DNA from: Hyphomicrobiales bacterium
GTDB lineage: Bacteria; Pseudomonadota; Alphaproteobacteria; Rhizobiales; Rhizobiaceae
Direction: 5' to 3'
NCBI GenBank assembly: GCA_900472485.1
Contig: UCII01000011.1
Span: 310,001-374,000, forward strand
Length of the DNA: 64,000 bases
Shown: positions 38,499-46,578 of the stretch, in pieces
Layout: each line of letters starts with the position of its first letter
Position numbering within the stretch: position 1 is the stretch's first letter
Translations under genes and position numbers: made by a program
The notes under the pieces: generated by a model
Told to the model about the DNA's origin: nothing
The model's input: the letters and a program-made list of their open reading frames with translations, nothing else
Database searches by the model: none

Positions 38499-38523
38499 AC
38501 TTCGCATCATCCTCCCAAGGATG

Positions 38524-38549
38524 AAACGGCCTCTTCGGGGGCCGTTTTT
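38524..38549 (+). terminator. Intrinsic terminator after dctA
   Basis: Stem AAACGGCC / GGCCGTTT with a short loop and a T-rich end. Confidence 0.8.
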
Positions 38550-38794
38550 CGCTTTCGTGCCGTTCGATCACAGTTTCATGTACCACCGCCAGACGGTTGA
38601 TCCCTCCAGTGTCATCAACAGCCGCCTTCATAAAACTGTCACCGCAACGGCTCACAGCATCATACTGACAATTGTGAATTTCGACGAAACCCGAGCGGAC
38701 AGGAGGGCAGCGTGTCACAGACGACTTTTGTGAGCGCCAGCCAGCCAGTTTCGAGAGGCGTGTGCGTCGATCGGCCATATCGCGAGTAGCGCAC

Positions 38795-39328
38795 ATGGCT
38801 TCCTCACTCTCAGCACAGCAAAGAGCCTTGCGACGGTCGGGGAGCTTTCTGTCCGAGCTTGCCTCTCATGCGGAGGAGTTGCTGCACGGCCAGGTCCATG
38901 AGCAATATGCGGCCATCTGCTACAGGAAGGTACCCGAATGCGAGGATGCCGAGATGCTCCTCGTCACCAGTCGTGAAAGCGGCCGATGGGTCGTTCCCAA
39001 GGGTTGGCCGATCAAGGGCAAGAAACCATACGAGGTTGCTGCCATCGAGGCTTATGAAGAAGCCGGAGTGCGCGGCAAAGTGAAGAAAAAGCCTTTCGGC
39101 TATTTCACCTATCTGAAACAGCTTGCCGACGGCAATCGCGTCCCCTGCATTGTCGGACTGCATCTGCTTGAGGTTGATCAGACCTTGCAGGACTTCCCGG
39201 AGCGAGGCCAACGCCGCGTCGAGTGGGTCTCCTTCATCGAGGCAGCCAATCGTGTGCGTGAACCGGAACTCAAGGGGCTCCTGCTGGCGGCCGAGCGGAA
39301 GGCGCGCAAGGCAAAGGGCAGGAGGTGA
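38795..39328 (+). CDS. Nudix hydrolase
   Basis: A 177-residue Nudix protein. The Nudix box lies at about residues 75-95 (GKKPYEVAAIEAYEEAGV): the metal-binding glutamates of EAYEEAG are present, while the arginine of the REUxEE consensus is replaced by isoleucine, as in some diphosphoinositol- or diadenosine-polyphosphate-type members. Highly basic C-terminus. The ATG at 38795 is chosen; it has only a weak ribosome site, and a GTG at 38762 is possible. Substrate unknown. A 246-base spacer without visible features separates it from the dctA terminator. Confidence 0.8.
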   Translation: MASSLSAQQRALRRSGSFLSELASHAEELLHGQVHEQYAAICYRKVPECEDAEMLLVTSRESGRWVVPKGWPIKGKKPYEVAAIEAYEEAGVRGKVKKKPFGYFTYLKQLADGNRVPCIVGLHLLEVDQTLQDFPERGQRRVEWVSFIEAANRVREPELKGLLLAAERKARKAKGRR

Positions 39329-39632
39329 TCGCCATCGTTACAGGGTGGTTCGCAGTCGGCCGGTCGGCGGCCGTCGTCGGAAGACGGTGCGCACCAGCGT
39401 TCATTCCTCTGTAACCGTGACGTGTTGTCGCTATCACGGAATATTAAATCGCGACATTAGCCGAGAGCCAGGCGATTGGCAGCTATGCGCTTCCGTGCTT
39501 GCCCTCGCCGTATTGATGCCTATATTGACGCAGCGTTCGGCCGTGTCTGTTTAGGTCGATATGCCTCATGGCTGCAATAGCTGCCTTCACCCGGCAACGA
39601 ATTGGCCGGCGGACTTTGGAAGGAGAAATTTC
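39329..39632. other. Intergenic stretch, no gene seen
   Basis: About 300 bases between the Nudix and HTH genes. No supported coding region; the last part supplies the ribosome site AAGGAG of the HTH gene. Confidence 0.5.
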
Positions 39633-39878
39633 ATGTCCATTACTCCGAATAATATCGATAGTTCAAAGGTTTCTACCGTTCCTGATGGTGAGATTGCTGC
39701 TGCGGTGCGGCAGGCGCGTGAAGCCATCGGTTACACGATTGACGACCTCTCGGAGACCTGTGGCCTCACCAGTGAGGAAATCACAGAAATCGAGGCTGGT
39801 GCCGAGGCCGATCCAGCGAAGCTTCGCCGCATTGCCACCGCATTGCAGGTTCCTCCATCGACTTTCTTCATCGTCTGA
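39633..39878 (+). CDS. Small Xre-type helix-turn-helix protein, 81 aa
   Basis: An 81-residue protein with a Cro/C1-type helix-turn-helix at about residues 22-75 (REAIGYTIDDLSETCGLTSEEITEIE). AAGGAG precedes the ATG at 39633 with ideal spacing. It carries only the DNA-binding fold, no ligand domain. Monocistronic, closed by a UUCG hairpin. Target unknown. Confidence 0.82.
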   Translation: MSITPNNIDSSKVSTVPDGEIAAAVRQAREAIGYTIDDLSETCGLTSEEITEIEAGAEADPAKLRRIATALQVPPSTFFIV

Positions 39879-39884
39879 GCAGGC

Positions 39885-39902
39885 GGCGCACTTCGGTGCG
39901 CC
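39885..39902 (+). terminator. TTCG-loop hairpin after HTH gene
   Basis: Seven-base-pair stem GGCGCAC / GTGCGCC closed by TTCG, six bases after the stop codon. The T tract is weak (CCTTCAACTTT). Confidence 0.5.
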
Positions 39903-40289
39903 CCTTCAACTTTCCGACGGGTTTTTCGTCGCAAAACACTGCAGATTTTGGTGCGACATGCTCCGGTTTGGCATGATGGCTCTCAAAGAGAGCTATGCGC
40001 TCATGAGGGGAGATCTCCATGCCGAAGAGAGCCCATTTTCGGCCGCGGATGTCTATCGGCTTTTAAGCGAAAACTTCTGTAATTATACATCGAAAATAAG
40101 CCAATATCCGTGTGATTTTGTAGGTAATCGCTCTTTCTCCTGTAGCGATACTGGTCAAAATCGTTTCAAAGCTTTAACCTGTACCAATCAAATACGTTTT
40201 ATTAGTCGTACTTTTATCGAAACAGCATAATGCGGCAGCGCCTGCCGCAGATGAGATGTATTCGATAATGCTCAGTGGGACATACAGGC
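39903..40289. other. AT-rich intergenic region with inverted repeat
   Basis: About 390 bases with no convincing gene. It becomes AT-rich from about 40070. A perfect eight-base-pair hairpin, TGCGGCAG / CTGCCGCA, lies at 40231-40249 without a T tract. Confidence 0.45.
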
Positions 40290-40853
40290 ATGGGGCGGAA
40301 TGATAAGAATGGCGGCGCCGACCTCGATCATGGCGAGCAGCTCGTTAATTCGATCCCTGTTGAAGTTCCCAGTCGTCAAACGAACGCGGATTATCGCCTG
40401 GCTTTACCCCCGGAGCGAACACAAGCCGAAGAGAGCAGTTTGGGTCGTGCGCCAGCTGAAGAGGACAAACTGGCAGCCCTAGACCGGATCGCTCGGGATA
40501 TGACATTGCTCGCCACACTCGTGACGAGACGGCGACACGCCAAATCCGAAAGCACCGAGGATCAAGATCAGGCGCCGCTAAGTGACGCCTCCAACGACCC
40601 AGAAGAATTGGCATTCGCGCCTATCGGCATCGCACCGCGTGATGGTGACGAGATTCAATTCATCGGTTCGATCAGTCAAGCCGTAGAGTATCTTACGACG
40701 CAATGGCCGATCCGTAGCGGAGATGCCTTCGAAGAAGCGTTACAAGCCTGTATCGACGGCGTCAAAGGCAGAGCCTCGCCTGAACAGGTTCGCTCTGCCT
40801 TCCTCAAAGCAGCAGGTGCGGCCAGTATACGCGTCATTCCGTCCGGCGATTAA
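40290..40853 (+). CDS. DUF982 domain-containing protein
   Basis: A 187-residue protein whose C-terminal half (about residues 108-182) is a DUF982 domain: the pattern IGSISQAVEYLTTQWP, then ALQACIDGVKG and VRSAFLKAAG. DUF982 proteins are short rhizobial proteins of unknown function, often in several copies on plasmids. The N-terminal 100 residues are polar and probably disordered. Start at ATG 40290; a GTG at 40275 is possible; neither has a strong ribosome site. Confidence 0.7.
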   Translation: MGRNDKNGGADLDHGEQLVNSIPVEVPSRQTNADYRLALPPERTQAEESSLGRAPAEEDKLAALDRIARDMTLLATLVTRRRHAKSESTEDQDQAPLSDASNDPEELAFAPIGIAPRDGDEIQFIGSISQAVEYLTTQWPIRSGDAFEEALQACIDGVKGRASPEQVRSAFLKAAGAASIRVIPSGD

Positions 40854-41748
40854 GCCGCCAGTCTGCCAAAGCTTCCTGTCCCATGGACTCACAGAACCTT
40901 CGCAGCGTGCGAGAAAGACGCAAGCGCATGGCGAACTGCGCATGGTATAACCGAGGAGGCCCAACCGGTTCTTGAAGCAAGGCGGCCGGGCCTCCCGTCC
41001 ATCGCAAATTGGCGGTTGCGACAGCTACGAAGATGTGGCTTGCCACTGCCCTGTCGTCCATACGCAAAGCGACAGCAGCGGTCTGATTGCGCCTGACGTT
41101 GGAAAGCAGGTTTCAAAGTAAGCCGCTGCCTAACGCCGGCACGCCACTTGTCCCGCAATGCTACAGCTCGATATGCCGAGTTCTTCCCCGTGTGAATGCA
41201 GCGCGAGCACAGCCCATATACGTCTGCTTCAGCGCATGCTTTGCGGACCGGTTCTTTCCGAAAAGATTGATGGCTCAGGGCGTTGAGCGCAGTTGGGAGG
41301 CCAGACGTTCCTTCAAAGGGTCCGCCCCGTCAGGCCTCCCGGCGCAGCAGATTGGTATCTGCGGTAGCGCTCGAAACCTGCAGAACAGCGCGTGGACTGT
41401 CTATATCGAAAACGACAGGTTGCATCCGATTGCGTCATCGGAATTGACGGCGGTCTTTCGTCGGCGGAGCGAGTTGTCCGCATGCAGCAACGCGGAGCGC
41501 TCCGCCTGATTCTAAATCGCGTTGATCGTCAATGGCAGATTCCGGAATTTGGATGCTCGCTAAAGTATAGAATCAGAATTACCTCAATACATATTGCGAC
41601 AGCATCATACAAATAATGTATAGTTTATAAAAATATTTATTAGCAATTACGTATTTACAGCTATAATCGCGTCGATATTATGGCCTCAACGTGAACTTTC
41701 ACAAGTTACATGTTGAATCTCGTGAATTCCTTTAAGGAGAATTTTCGA
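40854..41748. other. Long gene-poor region before outer-membrane protein
   Basis: Nearly 900 bases without a gene I can support. Short frames here have no ribosome site, family resemblance or sensible codon use. From about 41510 it turns markedly AT-rich up to the porin-like gene, probably its promoter region. A decayed gene is possible but not recognisable. Confidence 0.45.
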
Positions 41749-42441
41749 ATGCGCAAGTTTTTGGGATCCACCGTTTTCCTGATGGCGGCGGTTGCGGGGA
41801 GTACCGTTTATGCAGCAGACCTTGCGGTTTCCACGCCGCCTCAAGCTCCTATTGAAGCTGCGCCGGTATTTTCATGGACCGGCTTCTATGTGGGTGTGAA
41901 CGCCGGCGGCGGTTTTGGCGGCAGCGATGATGTTGGTTTCCATTCCTTCGGAAATTACCTCGGCAGATACGGCAAGCTCGAAGGGTCCGGTTTTCTCGGT
42001 GGCGGTCAAATCGGTTACAATTATCAGTTCGACCCCAACTGGGTAGTCGGCCTCGAAGCCGATTTTCAGGGTGCTGACATCAGTGACTCCTTCAGAAACG
42101 GCACCGCAAGCGCATCTTCCAAGATCGACTGGTACGGCACCGTCCGTCCTCGCATCGGTTATGCCTATGACAATACTTTGTTCTATGGCACCGGCGGTCT
42201 CGCCTATGGGCATGTCGATTACAAGGGTGCATTGGCCGGCGTAAGTTTCGACGATGACAAGACCAAGACTGGCTGGACCATAGGTGCGGGCGTCGAACAT
42301 GCTTTCACTGACCATGTGACGGCAAAACTCGAATATCAGTATGTCGATTTCGGCAGCAGCAACATGGGCGGGGATGCGCTCAACTCCAAAGCCAGCCTTG
42401 ATTTCCATGCCGTTCGGGTGGGTCTGAACTACAAGTTCTGA
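41749..42441 (+). CDS. Outer-membrane beta-barrel protein (Omp25/Opa-like)
   Basis: A 230-residue outer-membrane protein. A signal peptide ends at residue 22 or 23 (TVYAADL). The mature part has the alphaproteobacterial opening SWTGFYVGVNAGGGFG, alternating amphipathic beta strands for an eight-stranded barrel, and the terminal VGLNYKF ending in phenylalanine, as needed for barrel assembly. AAGGAG precedes the ATG at 41749. Relatives (Omp25/31, RopB) contribute to envelope stability and surface properties in rhizobia. Confidence 0.88.
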   Translation: MRKFLGSTVFLMAAVAGSTVYAADLAVSTPPQAPIEAAPVFSWTGFYVGVNAGGGFGGSDDVGFHSFGNYLGRYGKLEGSGFLGGGQIGYNYQFDPNWVVGLEADFQGADISDSFRNGTASASSKIDWYGTVRPRIGYAYDNTLFYGTGGLAYGHVDYKGALAGVSFDDDKTKTGWTIGAGVEHAFTDHVTAKLEYQYVDFGSSNMGGDALNSKASLDFHAVRVGLNYKF

Positions 42442-42494
42442 CGGCAGCTTTGCCCTAAAATACAACATGTCAATCTGTCGGAGGGGATAATAAC

Positions 42495-43685
42495 ATGGCT
42501 TTGATTGGCATCAACCTAATCAACAACGGCACGACCAGGATTGATAGTAGCAATGCCGGCACTCCCTCGGATAGCATCCAACTCAATCTTGTTGCCAAAG
42601 GCACGGTGATTGTTGACGGCGTTGACGTTGAGATCAGTAGCATCGTCGGCATCGGCGCGGCTTCAAATACAACGATCAAAGCGATTGGTGGTGCGAATGT
42701 AACGATCAATGCCGGTCTCGCAAATGTCGGGGCCGCTTCCACCTATACTTATGCGATAGGTGCCAATTCGAGTATTACGGCGGATGTGGGCCTGCTTACC
42801 GTTGATCTTTTGAACGGAGCTACCGTGGATTTTGCCGATGCAAACGGCAGTGGGCTTTTCGCCTACGATCCAGGCGGCATCAATTTGAGCCTCTCGGCCC
42901 CGCCGAACGTCGTAAACGTTCAGTCGGGAGACAGGATAGAGGTGGTAGGCTCGAACGTCGTCTCTCAAGCAGGGAATGCCATCACCTTCTTCGGCGGTTT
43001 GCTGAATGCGATACCGTTCGGCTCCTATACCATACCCACGGGTGTCACCTACACCTATGATGCCAACACGGACAGCCTGACTTTTACGAGCTGCTTCCTG
43101 CGTGGCACACTCATCCGCACACCCGAGGGAGATACTCCGGTCGAGGATTTGCGGGCTGGCGATCTTGTGGTCACCCACAAAGGCGTTGCTGAAATCAGAT
43201 GGGTCGGACGGCGTCGGATTGATCCGAAGGCGATCGATAAGCCACGCGATACGCTTCCGGTTCGCATACAGGCAGGCGCCCTTGCCGAAAGCGTCCCGTC
43301 CCGGGATCTTTACGTTTCGCCGGACCGTTGCATGTTTCTGGAGGAATCGTTGATTCCAGCAAAGTTCCTCCTCAACGGGACGACGATCACGCAGGAGACG
43401 ACTTTAGTGCCGTTCGAGTATTACCATATCGAGCTCGAACAGCATTCGATCATTCTTGCCGAAGGCGCACAGACCGAGACATATCTCGCTCTTGGTGGTC
43501 GTATGTCTTTCCTTGAGCCTGGTGTATTGCGGTTCGGTTCCTTTGCAAGCACGGCAACGCGCACCTGGAACGACTGGTGCTATCCGCCAGTCTATGCCGG
43601 CAGAGTGCTCCAGCAGGCCCGTATGTCTATCGAAAGGCGGGCGGAGGAAATGGGCTATCGCGTCCGCGAGGCTGAAGCATCCTGA
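42495..43685 (+). CDS. Hint-domain protein, 396 aa
   Basis: A protein with an N-terminal repetitive beta-rich, Asn/Thr/Ala-rich part (residues 1-195) and a C-terminal Hint (Hedgehog/intein, Hint_2 type) domain beginning at Cys200 in CFLRGTLIRTPEGDTPVEDL. Cys200 is the expected nucleophile for autocleavage of the N-terminal part. The domain ends with the Hint_2-type block YYHIELEQHSIILAEG; about 85 more residues follow. No classical signal peptide. GGAGGGG precedes the ATG. Function unknown; such proteins are thought to be exported and perhaps self-processed. Paralogous to the gene at 44584. Confidence 0.82.
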   Translation: MALIGINLINNGTTRIDSSNAGTPSDSIQLNLVAKGTVIVDGVDVEISSIVGIGAASNTTIKAIGGANVTINAGLANVGAASTYTYAIGANSSITADVGLLTVDLLNGATVDFADANGSGLFAYDPGGINLSLSAPPNVVNVQSGDRIEVVGSNVVSQAGNAITFFGGLLNAIPFGSYTIPTGVTYTYDANTDSLTFTSCFLRGTLIRTPEGDTPVEDLRAGDLVVTHKGVAEIRWVGRRRIDPKAIDKPRDTLPVRIQAGALAESVPSRDLYVSPDRCMFLEESLIPAKFLLNGTTITQETTLVPFEYYHIELEQHSIILAEGAQTETYLALGGRMSFLEPGVLRFGSFASTATRTWNDWCYPPVYAGRVLQQARMSIERRAEEMGYRVREAEAS

Positions 43686-44583
43686 CGGTTTCGTCCTATT
43701 TACTGGATGTGGATCCGGTCAATGGACGAGCTTAGAGAGAGAGCTATCGGTCGCCTCGAAAACACGCGGGTCCTTTTCCATCCCGCGTTCTCCCTGTTTT
43801 GAGTATCTGCCGATTGTCACGACTACTCATCCTTACCTGTCGTTTTACAAAGGGGATACACATCAACTCCCCATCGACCTGACGGCATAACGATAGGTGT
43901 CGATGTTACGGCTAAAATGCGCTCACAAGGTCTTCACTGCTTATGCACGTTGAGATTGTGCAATAGACAAATCTATGCCTTCCTTCAGTGGTTCTCAACG
44001 CCACAACTTCGGCACATCGGTGCCTTCAGGGACGTCCATCCCACTACAGGAAACGACAATCTCCGCGAGTACCCTGATGGTGCGCGGCTCGGCGATGGCG
44101 AAATAATCGAGCATTGCTGCAGAGCAAGAATACCTCGCGCCGTGTAGCCGATTTCAATCCGAGCGAACCGCATTCTCAAACCTCAAAATCTTGCTGAGAA
44201 AAGCTGGCGAACGATCGATCGGCGGCCTTTAGACGGTAAGCGAGGCGCCCCGAATCTCCATCACGGCGGACGCTGCACCCATCTCACAACCAGTGTGATT
44301 CCGCTTTGGAAAGTCAATTACGCTTCGGAGAAAATCAGAAAAAATCTCTGTTAAACTATGATCATAAAGATTTTGTCGCGTTTTATACTGTTGTGACGGG
44401 AATGGTGTGGCAGGAGCGGGATTGCCTGGACAAGAGTGCTGATGGTCTTTGCATGCTCTGGAGTTCCTCGTGCTACGGCGTTGAAGGAGATGTGCGAAGG
44501 GCGAACCGAAGCTCCATCGTCCTACGCGATGAGGGTCAGCATAGACTAGTTCTGAACTCGTTTACTTCAACGGAGCAAGAAAC
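43686..44583. other. Gene-poor spacer between the two Hint genes
   Basis: About 900 bases with no supported coding region, RNA or repeat. Short frames exist but lack ribosome sites and family resemblance. The last 30 bases hold GGAG before the second Hint gene. Confidence 0.45.
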
Positions 44584-46386
44584 ATGGCGGAAGGCAATTA
44601 TAGCGCCACCACAGCGAGTGGCGTACAATATAATCTGACCTACAACCCTGGTGGCATAGGTGGGATAGGTGCAAATTACAACCTCACCATCACCAACCCG
44701 GATGCTACGACAACAACGGTAACCAATATCGCGCCAGGCAATGTCGCGACGCCGGTTAATGGCACCAGTTCGCTGTCCATCCTCTCGGTTCTCGGGAACA
44801 CCAACTATGTGGTCGCCCCCGGCGCGACGGCAACCGTCAACATTACCGCTGCGCTAGCAGGCTCGTCCACGGTCTATGTGGGCGGCAACGCTACCATCAA
44901 TTCCGGTATTAGCGCCCTGAGCAGCATGACCGTCATCGTTGACGGCGGCACCGCCACCGCTGCCGGCGGCTCGGTCCTCGGAGCGCTGAGCGGCTTGACT
45001 GTCGATATCGAGAATGGCGGCACGTTCACCAACGGAACGGCCTTGATAAGCGCGCTGAACGGCACGACCATCAACTTCGGAGCCGGTGGGGGCACCTTCG
45101 TCGCGAACGCCGGTGGGGCTGTTCTCGATCTTTCGTCGACGACCATCAATAGTTTTGATGCCGCGACGGACAAGATCGAATTCCAGGGGCTGGTCGGATC
45201 GATCGATCACTACACCATCACCTCGTCCGGCGGCTCCCAGACGATCAGCCTTTTCGACAGCGGCAACAACCCGCTCGGAAATGTCACCGTTGCCGGCACC
45301 AGTTTCACGACCGGCACTTTCACAGCCGGCCAGGCAGGTCCGCTGACAATCACTGCGAATGGTGCGGCGATAGACATTACTCCGGTGGCAACACCCTGCT
45401 TCGTTTCCGGAACGCGTATCCTCACCGCGCGCGGCGAGGTCGCCGTCGAAGATCTGAGGGTTGGCGACCTGGCGATCACGGCGACCGGCGAAGCTCGGCC
45501 AATCATTTGGATCGGCAGCAAACAGGTCGAACGGCCGGTGCGCAACGAATGGCCGGTCCGGGTTCGTGCGGGCGCATTCGGCGATAACCTGCCCGCTCGC
45601 GATCTGCTTCTGTCCGGCGGCCATGCTGTGTGCGTGGACTTGATGGGCGAAGTGTTCGTGCCGGTCGGCGAGCTGGCCAATGGCGCGACGATCGTTCGCG
45701 AGGAGTGGCCCGAGGTCACGTATTGGCACGTGGAGCTGGAAAGCCATGATGTGCTGATGGCCGAGGGCATGGGCTGCGAGAGCTATATGGAGGTAGGCAA
45801 TCGCGCCTTCTTCGGCAGAGCCTATGGTCGCCTTGTCGAGGTCGACGCCGCCCAGCGTGTTGCCGAGAGCCTGACCCGTTATTCCCGCCCCTTCGTCGAC
45901 CGCGGTGTCCTCGTCGAGGCGATCCGCGAGCGGTTGATCGCGCGGGCGGAGGCACTCGGCTGGAGCCGGGCTGCGGATATGGACCTGCACATGCTGGTCG
46001 ACGGCAAACGCGTGGAGGGGCAAATCGACGGCGACCTCGCCCGGTTCATCTTCCCCGCTTCCGCCAAGACGGCGAGCCTGGTGTCGCGGACCTTCTCTCC
46101 CGGCCGCGAGGTTCGTGCGCTCGGCGTGCGGCTTGAGAGTCTGCGCATCTTCGATGGCCTCAAGACTGATCATGTCGTTGCCTTGGACGGCCTCGTCGGC
46201 CTTCATCCGGAAGAGCTCGCCGCAGGTTGCAACTGGTCCTGGACCAATGGTCACCTCGAGCTGCCGGCCACGCTGTGGGCCGATTGCAAGGGGCACGTGA
46301 TCCTGCGCCTGACAGGCTATGCGGAGGCCGGCCAACCTTGGGTGGCACCGGAAGAAACAGACGTCGCGGGGCTCCGCGCCGCTTGA
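44584..46386 (+). CDS. Hint-domain protein, 600 aa
   Basis: The larger of two Hint-domain paralogues. Residues 1-265 are Gly/Thr/Asn/Ser-rich and look like stacked beta repeats (adhesin-like, with GGTATAAGG and NGGTFTNGT turns). The Hint_2 domain starts at Cys272 in CFVSGTRILTARGEVAVEDL and runs to about 420 with YWHVELESHDVLMAEGMG. A further 170-residue C-terminal part of unknown fold follows. No classical signal peptide or RTX repeats seen. GGAG lies upstream of the ATG. Likely surface or secreted, with possible cleavage before Cys272; this is inference. Confidence 0.82.
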   Translation: MAEGNYSATTASGVQYNLTYNPGGIGGIGANYNLTITNPDATTTTVTNIAPGNVATPVNGTSSLSILSVLGNTNYVVAPGATATVNITAALAGSSTVYVGGNATINSGISALSSMTVIVDGGTATAAGGSVLGALSGLTVDIENGGTFTNGTALISALNGTTINFGAGGGTFVANAGGAVLDLSSTTINSFDAATDKIEFQGLVGSIDHYTITSSGGSQTISLFDSGNNPLGNVTVAGTSFTTGTFTAGQAGPLTITANGAAIDITPVATPCFVSGTRILTARGEVAVEDLRVGDLAITATGEARPIIWIGSKQVERPVRNEWPVRVRAGAFGDNLPARDLLLSGGHAVCVDLMGEVFVPVGELANGATIVREEWPEVTYWHVELESHDVLMAEGMGCESYMEVGNRAFFGRAYGRLVEVDAAQRVAESLTRYSRPFVDRGVLVEAIRERLIARAEALGWSRAADMDLHMLVDGKRVEGQIDGDLARFIFPASAKTASLVSRTFSPGREVRALGVRLESLRIFDGLKTDHVVALDGLVGLHPEELAAGCNWSWTNGHLELPATLWADCKGHVILRLTGYAEAGQPWVAPEETDVAGLRAA

Positions 46387-46401
46387 GGAAGGCCCACCTT
46401 G

Positions 46402-46485
46402 CGGCGGCCCACCTTTGGGCCGCCGACTGAGTGAGGAGCCGTTCAGCAGCCGGAGACGGATGGGATAGACCTATCCGTCTCCGGC
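46402..46485. repeat. Two consecutive perfect inverted repeats
   Basis: After the Hint gene lie a ten-base-pair hairpin (CGGCGGCCCA / TGGGCCGCCG, 46402-46425) and a 13-base-pair hairpin (GCCGGAGACGGAT / ATCCGTCTCCGGC, 46449-46485). Neither has a T tract. They may slow or terminate transcription, or protect mRNA ends. Confidence 0.5.
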
Positions 46486-46578
46486 AGGAACCGGCGGAGT
46501 TGCGAGCGCCGACGAACCATCGCCGAAATCCCCTTAGCCATCGCGATCAACCTGACCCAACGAACCGGGCGAGATTTC

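Noticed and set aside
39568..40230. 220-codon frame covering the HTH gene and the following spacer
   Set aside because: Runs out of frame across a well-supported HTH gene with AAGGAG; the remainder lies in AT-rich non-coding sequence.
41087..41509. 140-codon open frame in the spacer before the outer-membrane protein
   Set aside because: No ribosome site, atypical composition and no recognisable domain.
44306..44638. 110-codon frame overlapping the start of the larger Hint gene
   Set aside because: It overlaps the true start with its ribosome site and has no family resemblance.
44854..46335. Long minus-strand open frame opposite the larger Hint gene
   Set aside because: It mirrors the codon structure of the plus-strand gene, has no ribosome site or family resemblance, and the plus frame has a clear Hint domain.
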